DNA of 64,000 nucleotides from Calothrix sp. HK-06 (GTDB taxonomy: Bacteria > Cyanobacteriota > Cyanobacteriia > Cyanobacteriales > Nostocaceae): the NCBI RefSeq assembly GCF_001904745.1, contig NZ_MRCD01000029.1:1-64000 (forward strand), written 5' to 3'. Position 1 is the first letter of the stretch. Every line of letters starts with the position of its first letter. The position numbers and the translations under genes are program-made. Below are positions 27,567 to 36,444 of this stretch, one piece after another. Under the pieces are notes generated by a model. That model saw nothing but the letters and a program-made list of their open reading frames with translations, did not search any database and was not told the DNA's origin.

Positions 27567-27995
27567 TTATAGTATATAAGTAACGGGATAATTAGGGTTG
27601 TCTGGGTTGGGAATTAAACGTTGGTTTTTACAATCAACTAATAAATCTAATTTCTCTAAAACGACCTGATCTACTAAAACCATATCGCCTGTAACTAGTG
27701 CGTCTTCGGTTGTTCAGCGCCCTTCGCATTCTATGAACAAAGCTTCTGTTACTCCTACTGTATCTTCTCGACCATCAGCATACTTGGCTGCTTGCTGACC
27801 AATAATTCTTAAACCTAGTTTTTGTAATATTTCTGGTGATATCACTAAAAAATATGTTGAACCTGTATCAACTAATGCATCCACTTCACATGTACGCAGT
27901 AAGCTAGGCGCCAGTAAACCTCGACTTATTAATGCTTCGTCTATTGCATTGGTTAGTTTGATTTTGGTGTAAACTGCTCCCATTGTTTGAGTCAT
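27567..27995 (-). pseudogene. Clan AA (retropepsin-like) aspartic protease with in-frame TGA
   Basis: The frame from 27995 reads MGAVYTKIKLTNAIDEALISRGLLAP, DALVDTGSTYFLVISPEIL (active-site DTG), IGQQAAKYADGREDTVGVTEALFIECEGR, then TGA at 27714-27716, and continues in the same frame as TTEDALVTGDMVLVDQVVLEKLDLLVDC, LIPNPDNPNYPV to a TAA at 27567. The continuation fits the family, so one CGA-to-TGA change probably killed the gene. Such small proteases are common in cyanobacteria and often vary between strains. Confidence 0.75.
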
Positions 27996-28074
27996 TGATT
28001 TTAGGTTACTGGTTATATATTAATTATATATTATTGGTATTGTCAGTTTCTAGGAGGGCGCCTACTTGTTGAGC

Positions 28075-28160
28075 TTGTTGGTAAGCTCTAAGTCGCTCCA
28101 ACGCCACTCTCCTTAACGGGGAAAACCCCCGCACGGAGGTGGCTCCCCAACCTACGTATT
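28075..28160. repeat. GC-rich hairpin repeat upstream of aldehyde dehydrogenase
   Basis: GCCACTCTCC ... GGAGGTGGC arms enclose GGGGAAAACCCC, a compact stem-loop of the kind found scattered in cyanobacterial spacers. No coding sense on either strand. Confidence 0.5.
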
Positions 28161-28233
28161 TGCGATTGATGATAAATTATAGCTACTGTAGGATATAAGT
28201 AGAGGTTCATTTTGTAAAAGATAGTACGTAATT

Positions 28234-29616
28234 ATGATTACTCAATCGTTAATTAGTGAGATTGTCAGCAAGCAGCGTCAGTTTTTCTATACGGGTGCAA
28301 CTAGAGATATTAGTTTCCGTGTTGAACAACTAAGAAACTTAAAACAAGGAATAATGCAATATGAACATGAGATTACTCAAGCGTTAAAAGCTGACTTAAA
28401 TAAACCAGAGTTTGAAGTTTATGGTGCAGAGTTTTCGCTAATTTTTACTGAAATTGCTGATGCTATTAAACATCTAAACAATTGGGTAAAACCTCAAAGA
28501 AAAGGACTTGAATTGTCTTTTTTACCTGGGTCGGCTTATTTATATCCTGAACCATTGGGTGTTGCTTTAATTATAGGCCCCTGGAATTATCCTTTTCAAT
28601 TATGTTTACTGCCGTTAGTAGGCGCCATTGCAGCAGGTAATTGTGCAATTGTCAAGCCTTCTGAAATTGCTTCTCATACTTCCCATGTAATAAATGACGT
28701 AATATCAAAGGTTTTCCCGCGCGAATATATTGCTGTTGTTGAAGGTGGTGTAGAAACTACTCAAGAGCTTCTGCAAGAAAAGTTTGACCATATCTTTTTT
28801 ACAGGTGGTACAGCCGTCGGTAAAATTATTATGAAGGAAGCAGCAAAACATTTGACACCAGTTACTTTGGAATTAGGTGGTAAAAGCCCTTGTATAGTTG
28901 ATACAGATATCAATCTTGAAGTTAGCGCGCGACGAATTGCGTGGGGCAAGTTTTTGAATGCTGGCCAAACTTGTATTGCACCTGATTACCTATTAGTAAA
29001 TAAGTCTATTAAACAGGATTTATTAAAAGCAATAGCAGATAGTATCAAAGAATTTTATGGCGATAACCCAATAGACAGTCCTGATTACTGTAGAATTATT
29101 AGTGAAAAGCATTACACTAGATTGATAAATTACATTGAAGGAGATATTTACTTTGGCGGGGAATGTAATTCAGATAAATTATTCATTGCTCCAACTGTAA
29201 TCAATAATGTTTCGTGGCAAGATTCAATTATGGAGGAAGAAATTTTTGGTCCAATTCTTCCTGTCATTGAGTACGAAGATATTAATGAGGTTATAGCAGC
29301 AATAAATTCTCGTCCGAAACCTCTTGCTTTATACTTGTTTACAAATAATAAAGATTTACAAGGGCGAATATTACGTGAAACTTCATCTGGTGGTGTTTGT
29401 ATTAATGATACTATTAAGCACTGCGGAGTGGCTTCGTTACCTTTTGGTGGTGTAGGAGATAGTGGAATTGGTAAGTATCACGGCAAAGCTAGTTTTGATG
29501 TTTTCTCCCATTACAAGAGTGTTTTGAAACGGGGTTTTGGTTTTGACATGAAAGTTTTGTATCCTCCTTACGAGGGTAAATTAGCTTTGCTTAAGCGGAT
29601 TTTTGGTAAAAATTAA
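28234..29616 (+). CDS. Aldehyde dehydrogenase, class 3 type
   Basis: A 460-residue NAD(P)-dependent aldehyde dehydrogenase. Catalytic residues visible: N118 in GPWNYPF, E213 in TLELGGKSP, C247 in NAGQTCIAPDY, and the coenzyme loop FFTGGTAVGK near 188-197. The C-terminus is short and basic with some hydrophobic residues (FGFDMKVLYPPYEGKLALLKRIFG), resembling membrane-associated fatty-aldehyde dehydrogenases; cyanobacterial relatives oxidise fatty and other long-chain aldehydes. Stands alone with its own terminator. Confidence 0.9.
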   Translation: MITQSLISEIVSKQRQFFYTGATRDISFRVEQLRNLKQGIMQYEHEITQALKADLNKPEFEVYGAEFSLIFTEIADAIKHLNNWVKPQRKGLELSFLPGSAYLYPEPLGVALIIGPWNYPFQLCLLPLVGAIAAGNCAIVKPSEIASHTSHVINDVISKVFPREYIAVVEGGVETTQELLQEKFDHIFFTGGTAVGKIIMKEAAKHLTPVTLELGGKSPCIVDTDINLEVSARRIAWGKFLNAGQTCIAPDYLLVNKSIKQDLLKAIADSIKEFYGDNPIDSPDYCRIISEKHYTRLINYIEGDIYFGGECNSDKLFIAPTVINNVSWQDSIMEEEIFGPILPVIEYEDINEVIAAINSRPKPLALYLFTNNKDLQGRILRETSSGGVCINDTIKHCGVASLPFGGVGDSGIGKYHGKASFDVFSHYKSVLKRGFGFDMKVLYPPYEGKLALLKRIFGKN

Positions 29617-29649
29617 AATTGCAAAACAATAGGTGGGATGAACTTGTGG

Positions 29650-29674
29650 GATGGGCAGGAAAGCCCGTCTTTTT
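29650..29674 (+). terminator. Intrinsic terminator after aldehyde dehydrogenase
   Basis: GATGGGC / GCCCGTC stem (7 bp with one wobble), loop AGGAAA, then five T. It doubles as part of the GGGATGGGCA dispersed repeat family. Confidence 0.7.
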
Positions 29675-29711
29675 GTATTATTAGGAAAGCACTCTTCGTG
29701 CTTACAACGAG

Positions 29712-31226
29712 CTATTTTAAACATCTTATTGCTTCTAGTAGTCCGCGTGCTTTATTTAGGGTTTCTTCGTATTCTTTTTCGGGTTCCGAGTCTGCCACCA
29801 AACCGGCGCCTGCTTGTACACTAACTTTACCTGCGCGCGCTACCATTGTACGGATGGCTATGGCTGTATTTAATTGTCCTTCAAAGTCGTAGTATCCATA
29901 TACACCTGAGTATACTCCTCGGCGTGATGGTTCTAGTTCGTTGATTATTTCCATTGCTCGAATTTTTGGCGCCCCACTTACTGTTCCTGCGGGAAAGCAA
30001 GCTTTCATTAAGTCCCATGCTGTTTTTGATGGCGCCAGTTTACCTATTACGTTACTGACGATGTGCATTACATGAGAGTATCGCTCGATAACCATTAGTT
30101 CATCTACGCATACGCTGCCACTTTCACATGCTCGACCTAAGTCGTTTCTGCCTAGGTCTACTAACATGACGTGTTCGGCAATTTCTTTGGGGTCTTGTAA
30201 TAAGTCTTTTGCTAGTGCGTCGTCTTCTTTTGGAGTTTTACCGCGTTTTCTTGTGCCTGCTATTGGACGCAATGTTGCTATATTGTTACCGTCAGCGTCT
30301 TTTTCGGCTTTTACCATGACTTCTGGACTGGAGCCTATTATTTGCCAGTCTTGAAAGTTAAAGTACGCCATGTATGGTGATGGGTTAATTTGACGTAGTG
30401 AGCGGTAAAGTGAAAAGGGGTCTCCGCTATATTCGGTTGTTAGACGTTGGGAAATTACTACTTGAAATATATCGCCTGCTTTGATATATTCTTTGGCTTT
30501 TTCGACGCTGTGACAAAATTCTTCTTTACTAAAGTTACTTTGATATTCTTCGGTTTCGTTTGAACGAGGCGCAAGAGTTGCAGGTGGTGTCCATTCTAAA
30601 ATAGTTTTGGCTGGCTGAAGCGGTGATGATAATTTATTCACCATTTGCGTAACACATTCTACAGCTTTGTTGTACGCTTCCTTAACATCACTATTACGTA
30701 AATCTGCATATGCTATTACCCAAATTTTACGTTTAACTTGGTCAAATATGAGTAAATTGTCTACCTGCATCCACAATCCATCAGGTATATTACGCTCATC
30801 TTGAGTATGAACTGGCACTCGCGGTTCTATCCACTTGATTAATTCATAACCCCAAAATCCAAATAAACCACCTATTCCCGGTGGTAACTCTGGTAACTTA
30901 ACTGGATGATATGGCGCCAAACAGTTTGCTAATGCTTCAAATGGGTCGCCATCGAATACTACTTGTGAAGCGTCACGATGCGTTTGCGTTGTTTGTTCTC
31001 CACGCGCTTCTAATACCCATAAAGGATTACAACCAAGTAAACTATAACGTCCGACTTTCTCACCACCTTCGACTGATTCCAACAAAAAACTATAAGGTTG
31101 TCCAGCACATACCTTATACCAAGCTGAAACAGGCGTATCTAGGTCTGCAACCCACTCTTGATATACCGGAACAAAATTACCAAGATTAGCTAATTCAGTA
31201 AATTGCGAGAAGTCGGGAAAAATCAT
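29712..31226 (-). CDS. trpE: Anthranilate synthase component I
   Basis: A 504-residue chorismate-using enzyme making anthranilate, first step of tryptophan synthesis. Motifs: LLESVEGGEKVGRYSLLG in the N-terminal feedback region, FSKEEFCHSVEKAKEYIKAGDIFQVVISQR, SPEVMVK, PIAGTRKRGKT, HVMLVDLGRNDLGR, CFPAGTVSGAPKIRAMEII and the AGAGLVADSEPEKE end. The tryptophan-binding LLES-type element is present, so feedback inhibition is likely. It lies 96 nt downstream of psaD on the same strand, a linkage I recall from other cyanobacteria; co-transcription is possible. Confidence 0.93.
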   Translation of the reverse strand: MIFPDFSQFTELANLGNFVPVYQEWVADLDTPVSAWYKVCAGQPYSFLLESVEGGEKVGRYSLLGCNPLWVLEARGEQTTQTHRDASQVVFDGDPFEALANCLAPYHPVKLPELPPGIGGLFGFWGYELIKWIEPRVPVHTQDERNIPDGLWMQVDNLLIFDQVKRKIWVIAYADLRNSDVKEAYNKAVECVTQMVNKLSSPLQPAKTILEWTPPATLAPRSNETEEYQSNFSKEEFCHSVEKAKEYIKAGDIFQVVISQRLTTEYSGDPFSLYRSLRQINPSPYMAYFNFQDWQIIGSSPEVMVKAEKDADGNNIATLRPIAGTRKRGKTPKEDDALAKDLLQDPKEIAEHVMLVDLGRNDLGRACESGSVCVDELMVIERYSHVMHIVSNVIGKLAPSKTAWDLMKACFPAGTVSGAPKIRAMEIINELEPSRRGVYSGVYGYYDFEGQLNTAIAIRTMVARAGKVSVQAGAGLVADSEPEKEYEETLNKARGLLEAIRCLK

Positions 31227-31231
31227 AGAAA

Positions 31232-31318
31232 AGAGTTTGGTGTTAAGACTTATCAGTTAGGAGTTAAGAATTAAGACTTGTAACTCCTAACTCCTCACTC
31301 CTAACTCATAACTTTAAA
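31232..31318. repeat. STRR heptamers (TAACTCC) between psaD and trpE
   Basis: TAACTCC and variants repeat through the psaD-trpE spacer in both orientations (TTAGGAGTTAAG, CTAACTCCTAACTCC-like). They can fold back on themselves and could attenuate readthrough from psaD into trpE. Confidence 0.75.
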
Positions 31319-31322
31319 TTAG

Positions 31323-31742
31323 TTATGCGTCGTAAGTATGCTTACCGCTGAACTTGACTTGAGCTTGACTGCCGTTTTGACCAATTCTGCGGTCAACGTA
31401 ACGTACTTTCTCGCGTCCTTGGTTAACTTTTTCGGGGAATACACCATCTGCTGGGTGAATCTTTGTAGTTTCACCACCTGGTAGAATCCGGTAAATTTGG
31501 TAGTTTGTGATTTTGAATTTCCGGAGTTGACCACCGAGCGCGATACCGTATTCTTTACGAGCTAAATACAGCAGGTTATCACCTTGACGCATTTTAGCGG
31601 CGCCACCAGTGGGCATTTCAAAAACTTGCTCTTTGGGGCTAGTCCAGGTGATTGCGTACATTTCCTCCTCGGCTGCTTTTGTAAGCAAACCGCCAGTGGA
31701 GCCACCGAATAAAGGAGCTTGTCCAGAAAGTGTTGCTGCCAT
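31323..31742 (-). CDS. psaD: Photosystem I subunit II (PsaD)
   Basis: A 139-residue stromal-side subunit that docks ferredoxin on photosystem I. Sequence signature: [82 protein letters not shown] and RRIGQN, ending VKFSGKHTY. Full length and intact. It identifies the organism as an oxygenic phototroph. Followed on the same strand by trpE. Confidence 0.97.
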   Translation of the reverse strand: MAATLSGQAPLFGGSTGGLLTKAAEEEMYAITWTSPKEQVFEMPTGGAAKMRQGDNLLYLARKEYGIALGGQLRKFKITNYQIYRILPGGETTKIHPADGVFPEKVNQGREKVRYVDRRIGQNGSQAQVKFSGKHTYDA

Positions 31743-31834
31743 AAGGTTTTCACTTCATAGTTTTTACGGCATCCTAACATTGCCCGGTAGACATTATTGC
31801 GATTATTTCATAGTCTGTAACACTTTTTATTAAG

Positions 31835-31930
31835 TTATGAGTTGTGAGGCGCGGAGTTATGAGTTAATGATTCCTAACTCCTAACTCCTAACTTCTAACT
31901 TCTAACTTCTAACTTCTAACTCCTAACTCT
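31835..31930. repeat. STRR heptamers running into the end of the sensor kinase gene
   Basis: CTAACTC / CTAACTT heptamers repeat about ten times upstream of psaD and continue into the kinase ORF, whose last codons (ELRVRS and stop) are read from them. Confidence 0.75.
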
Positions 31931-33928
31931 TAATTCTTGACTTTTCGTAACGATGGGTACAGTAAAGTGGAATTCGCTTCCTTGGTTCTTTCCTGTTGAT
32001 TGTGCCCATATGTCTCCTCCCCAGCCGTTGACGATTTGACGACAAATTGCTAACCCTAGTCCTGTTCCTCCTGCTGTTCTTCTTAAGGCGCCTTCTTCTT
32101 GGTAGAAACGGTCGAATACGATTTCGAGACGATTCGGCTCGATTCCTCTACCTGTGTCGGCAATTGTGACTTCGACCATTTCCTCACTATTCAGGCGCCC
32201 AACAATTGTGATTTTTCCGTCGGGTGGAGTGAATTTACAAGCGTTGTCCATCAGCTTTGCAAAAACTTCTACTAGCCAATCTCCATCTGCCAATACTAAG
32301 GGCAAATTATCGGCGATGTCAGTAGTAATTTGTGGCAGATTTTCAATCGCTGTACGGGCACGTACTCGACTCAGGGCCAAATCGATACATTCCTGTAATG
32401 CTAATGATTCTGGATGCCATTCAACTCGACCGCTTTCAAGATTCGATAGTGTTAAGAAATCTTGCACTAACTTTCGCATTCGCTCGGAATCTGATAGGGC
32501 TGTGTTGAGCATTACTTGCTGCAATTCCAAGGGCATATCAGGTTCCGAAGCTAGGCTTTCTAAACAAACTTGAATTGTTGAAAGTGGTGTGCGTAGCTCG
32601 TGTCCAGTAATGGCGATTAAGTTACTACGGGTACGGTCAAGTGCTTCAAGTTGAGTGTTGAGGTCTTCGAGGTTGGCAAACGACTCGGCTTGAATTAATG
32701 CGGCGCCTATTTGAGTTGCTATTGATTTAACTAAATCTATTTCGCCTGTGTGCCAAATGTGTGGCGAATTTCCACAGTAGTGTAACTCAACAATTCCCAA
32801 CAATCGTCCTTGGTAAAAAACAGGTTCAAGTAACCAAGAACGAATTCCTAGTTTCTCTACGTGTTTCCATACTACGCTTGATGTTGATGTACGACTGTCA
32901 TTCATCGTATCGGCGACGCACACCCCTTCTGAATGCTTTACAACTTCCGCAAATAAGGGATTGTTGTCTAGCTGCCAAGTTTGCCCTTTTACCGATGTTA
33001 CCCCTGCACGAATAAACTCATGCTCGATTGTCGCCCCCAAGTCAGTCACCTGCGCGCGATAAATTAAACACCGACAGGCGCCTAATATTTGCCCCAGTTC
33101 TTGCGCTGCTGCATGAAGTACTTCTTGTGGGTTTAATGAACGTCTAATTGTTGTTGTAATTGAGTTGACTAAACGCTCTTTTCGTGCTTGGGCGGCAATT
33201 GAACGGTAAGCTTTATGCAATTTGTATTGACTCGCCTGCAAATAAGTTACTAAGCGCTGTACAAACGGGTCTGTGTCTATATCACAGGCATACTCGTTTG
33301 TTTTAACAGCCTCACTAACATCTTTGTACTTACCAATACCAAATCGGCGCCGAGCCGAGTTGATTTTTTTGGTTAGCTCCGGTCGGTAAGTTTGAATGCG
33401 CGTTAATAGCAAATCAGCAGCTTTCAGGCTAACACCTCGCTCCGACGTCCAGATTCCCTCAAACCTTCGCGCTGTGTCCATATCTAAGCTTGGACTTAAT
33501 TCGCGCAGGTCTTCCTCATCTTGACTATCCTGTCGGCTGGTTGAACGTGAAAACTCTCGACAAACCAAACAAGTGGCGTAGTTTTGAGCAATTACAATTA
33601 GATGCCATTCAAGACTGAGGGCATCTTCTGGTTCAAAAGCTACTTTTTCGTAATACTCGGAACTGCTAGTAAAATCAGTTTCCGGGGCAGCCAAAACATA
33701 TACTTGGTCACTTCGTTGTGCTAGTCGCTCATATCGATGTGCCTCTTGGCGATAAAAACGCTCGCGCTGAAAACTGGCTATCACCAGTGGGGCTTCGAGA
33801 GTTGCTGCCAAAACTTGGTCTTCCATCGCATGGGAGAGGGCTGTTAGCGAAGCCTTAAAATACAGTTGTGGTCGTAGGTAGGGTAAGGTCTGTAGCAAAT
33901 CGCTCAGTACCGAAGTCGAAATGCTCAT
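31916..33928 (-). CDS. DICT-GAF sensor histidine kinase
   Basis: 670 residues from the ATG at 33928; a further in-frame ATG at 33976 adds 16 residues, but MSISTSVLSDLL looks like the native start. Domain order: DICT sensory domain (about 1-225: FKASLTALSHAMEDQVLAA, VIASFQRERFYRQEAHRYERLAQRSDQVYVLAAPETDF), GAF domain (about 270-425), HisKA with GHELRTPLSTIQ, then HATPase with NACKFTPPDG, DTGRGI and GGTGLGLAICRQI. No membrane segment. DICT-GAF kinases are typical of cyanobacteria and associated with light or redox signalling by family knowledge. The C-terminal residues come from the STRR repeat. Confidence 0.88.
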   Translation of the reverse strand: MSISTSVLSDLLQTLPYLRPQLYFKASLTALSHAMEDQVLAATLEAPLVIASFQRERFYRQEAHRYERLAQRSDQVYVLAAPETDFTSSSEYYEKVAFEPEDALSLEWHLIVIAQNYATCLVCREFSRSTSRQDSQDEEDLRELSPSLDMDTARRFEGIWTSERGVSLKAADLLLTRIQTYRPELTKKINSARRRFGIGKYKDVSEAVKTNEYACDIDTDPFVQRLVTYLQASQYKLHKAYRSIAAQARKERLVNSITTTIRRSLNPQEVLHAAAQELGQILGACRCLIYRAQVTDLGATIEHEFIRAGVTSVKGQTWQLDNNPLFAEVVKHSEGVCVADTMNDSRTSTSSVVWKHVEKLGIRSWLLEPVFYQGRLLGIVELHYCGNSPHIWHTGEIDLVKSIATQIGAALIQAESFANLEDLNTQLEALDRTRSNLIAITGHELRTPLSTIQVCLESLASEPDMPLELQQVMLNTALSDSERMRKLVQDFLTLSNLESGRVEWHPESLALQECIDLALSRVRARTAIENLPQITTDIADNLPLVLADGDWLVEVFAKLMDNACKFTPPDGKITIVGRLNSEEMVEVTIADTGRGIEPNRLEIVFDRFYQEEGALRRTAGGTGLGLAICRQIVNGWGGDIWAQSTGKNQGSEFHFTVPIVTKSQELRVRS

Positions 33929-34848
33929 GCGTGTCTCGAGCAACAATCTGGACAAAAAACCATCTCTCAGCTGCATTGTACAAATTACAACGGTCTTTCA
34001 AACCAAACACATGGTTGCGATATGTAAAGATTATCAAAGCCGAAGCCGAAAGTTTTAGATTCCTCTCTATAGATATCTGTTTTTCTTATTATACATGGTT
34101 AGTTTCCTCTATATATTCGCACATCAGTTAAATTTTATCTACCCTAATAATGACAACTTGGCGCCATCACTCCAGTAGTATAATTAGCAATATTAAAAAA
34201 ATATTAATAATATTACATTTGTTTAAAATCATCTCAGTATTTCGATTCCCTATTTTTCCTGACACTCCCTTGTTTACAATATACCCAACACCACTCCAAA
34301 GGTATGACTATCCTTAAAACAAACTTTAACATAAGTTTAGATTCATAATCGATTCACACTTACCTGTCTTAACTCATATTCAACTTCTTAAGTCATAATC
34401 AGAATGCATCATATTTTCGGACAGTTAATTTTTTATTAAATATATTAGTATATAAAAACACAATTTGAAATAAATAATAATACGTAAAAAAACAATTAAT
34501 TTTCTATATTTACGATTCAATATACAGATATTGTGATATTTGACAAATTAATGTAATATAACTTTGTTGAAAAAATATAATTACAAAATCATGTAAGATA
34601 AACTCAATTATAAACTATTTATTTCAGATAGTTTTGCACGTGTAACTTTATCGTCATAAGTAGTTGAGTCCTTGTCAGCAAAGACTTTGATGGGGGAGAT
34701 GAGTTTGAAAATAAGTTTAAAAACAGCAGGTAAATCATTTCCCTATGCCTTGGAGAAAAGTGAGTATATAAATACTCACTTACTTCAACATCACGTCTTG
34801 CATATTCAACAGTAGTAGGCATTTTCCTTTACCTGCTTGCGGTGAAAC
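33929..34848. other. Long AT-rich intergenic region before glycosyltransferase
   Basis: About 900 bp with no convincing gene. A 67-residue minus-strand ORF (34619-34822) lacks family features and a ribosome binding site. One GGCGCC at about 34160 and a strong hairpin at 34758-34781 are the only structured elements. Probably a long promoter/leader region for the divergent kinase and glycosyltransferase. Confidence 0.55.
34758..34781 (+). promoter_or_regulatory. Perfect inverted repeat AAGTGAGTAT/ATACTCACTT upstream of glycosyltransferase
   Basis: A 10-bp perfect stem with a 4-nt loop (ATAA), 67 nt before the start codon at 34849. No T tract follows on either strand, so an operator or leader hairpin is more likely than a terminator. 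Confidence 0.5.
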
Positions 34849-35874
34849 ATGAAAATTGCAATTGTTGCTCCTTTATGGGAACGTGTACCTCCTAAAGGTT
34901 ATGGTGGTATTGAACTAATTGTTAAGTTATTAACCGACGAATTAGTTCGGCGTGGTCATGATGTCACATTATTTGCTTCAGGAGATTCAATAACAGCAGC
35001 AAAACTTAGAACAGTACACCCACAAGCGCTACGACTTGACCCGAATATCAAGGAACCGGGTATTTATGAGCATATGCTTCTCGCTGATGTTTTCCAACAC
35101 GCGCATCATTTTGATGTTATACACTCTCACTTTGGCTACCAAGCTCTTTCTTACAGCAGTTTCGTCAAAACTCCTACTGTTCACACACTCCACGGCGCCT
35201 TTTCTCCAGAAAATGAGAAAATATATAGTCGCTTTGCTTGGCAAAAGTTCATTAGTATTAGCTTTTCGCAGCGCGAACCACGTTTGGGCTTAAATTACAT
35301 TCACACCGTCTATAACGGTATCGATACAAGCGTCTACGCTTTTAACTCAGAACCTGTACAACCACCATTACTAGCTTTTGTTGGACGCATATCGCCAGAA
35401 AAAGGTCCCGTCGAAGCAATCAAAATTGCCCGTGCGACTGGCTTACCCTTAAAAATGGCGGGTAAAATTGACGTTGTAGACAAAGATTTCTACACCGAGC
35501 AAGTTGAACCACTCATCGATGGTGAGCAAATTCAGTTTTTGGGTGAAGTCTCTCACGAAGAAAAGGTGAAACTTCTATCGGAAGCATCTGTAACTTTATT
35601 CCCCATTAATTGGCGAGAACCATTTGGTTTAGTAATGATTGAGTCAATGGCAACTGGTACACCTGTTGTTGCTATGGGTCTGGGCTCTGTACCTGAAGTT
35701 ATTGCTCACGACAAAACTGGTTACGTGTGTCACTCTCTTGAAGCCATGATTGAAATGGTCTCTAATGCTATGAAGCTTGACCGTCATACTTGTCGCGAGT
35801 ATGTTGTTAACCGCTTTAGTGTTGAATCTATGGCATCGGAGTATGAACGCGCTTATTCGATGGTTTTGATTTAG
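34849..35874 (+). CDS. Glycosyltransferase family 4
   Basis: A 341-residue GT-B glycosyltransferase. Start MKIAIVAPLWERVPPKGYGGIE with the glycine loop, HSHFGYQA in the N-terminal domain, YNGIDTSVY at the domain boundary, FVGRISPEKG, then the donor-binding EX7E region EPFGLVMIESMATGTPVVA. It should transfer a sugar from a nucleotide donor to a saccharide or small acceptor in the cytoplasm; acceptor unknown. The next gene on the strand is a GH-type glucosidase, so both may serve polysaccharide or compatible-solute metabolism. Confidence 0.88.
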   Translation: MKIAIVAPLWERVPPKGYGGIELIVKLLTDELVRRGHDVTLFASGDSITAAKLRTVHPQALRLDPNIKEPGIYEHMLLADVFQHAHHFDVIHSHFGYQALSYSSFVKTPTVHTLHGAFSPENEKIYSRFAWQKFISISFSQREPRLGLNYIHTVYNGIDTSVYAFNSEPVQPPLLAFVGRISPEKGPVEAIKIARATGLPLKMAGKIDVVDKDFYTEQVEPLIDGEQIQFLGEVSHEEKVKLLSEASVTLFPINWREPFGLVMIESMATGTPVVAMGLGSVPEVIAHDKTGYVCHSLEAMIEMVSNAMKLDRHTCREYVVNRFSVESMASEYERAYSMVLI

Positions 35875-35936
35875 GCAACGGATACAACAGATGTAACGGA
35901 TGTAGCGGACAACCTATCCGTTACATCCGTTACCAT
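35874..35936. repeat. Compact copy of the ACGGATG inverted repeat
   Basis: GGCAACGGATACAACAGATG... and ...TCCGTTACATCCGTTACC face each other. The inner arms ACGGATGTAGCGGA and TCCGTTACATCCGT form a 14-bp stem with one mismatch, directly after the glycosyltransferase stop, so it may act as its transcript end. Confidence 0.75.
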
Positions 35937-36444
35937 ATGATTAGTAAAACTTATATATATAAAATTGTGTTTGCTTGATTTAACGAATGAATAATCGTCT
36001 TTTAAGCTCTTTTTTGCACTATTTTGTTCTTGTAGAACAATTACAGGCGTTTTTAAACATATATAATTTAATCAAATAGAAAAAATTTTGATATCAGGCG
36101 CCATTTATGCTTTAAAGCTGTAATAATGTTTTGGGTTGATTTGTGTCTTGAAATTTACATTTAATCATGCGGAAATCAACACATTTTTATCGTCTTTGAC
36201 ATACTATCTGACGTTATAATCTATAAAATTTCTAAAAGATTTACATAAGTTAACAAAGCGACTCGTTGCGTTTATTGTGTAAGTTTTATACCAAAATGCT
36301 TGGTATAGATATTTCTAACAGTGCTGTTTGCAATTCTACGGCAACACGGCAATAACGAATTGAATTAAAAAAAAAGGCGCCTTTTTTCCTGTTGACGCTT
36401 TTTTGACGAAGAAACTAGACCTGTTATCACCTGGAAATTGGAGC
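35937..36444. other. Intergenic region with A6-GGCGCC-T6 palindrome
   Basis: AT-rich with no gene. At 36370-36387 six A, GGCGCC and six T make an 18-bp perfect palindrome that could fold as a terminator-like hairpin, 57 nt before the start of the glucosidase gene. Another GGCGCC lies near 36098. Confidence 0.6.

Noticed and set aside
34619-34822. 67-codon minus-strand ORF in the long spacer
   Set aside because: No ribosome binding site, no recognisable motif, and it contains a perfect 10-bp hairpin, more consistent with noncoding DNA.
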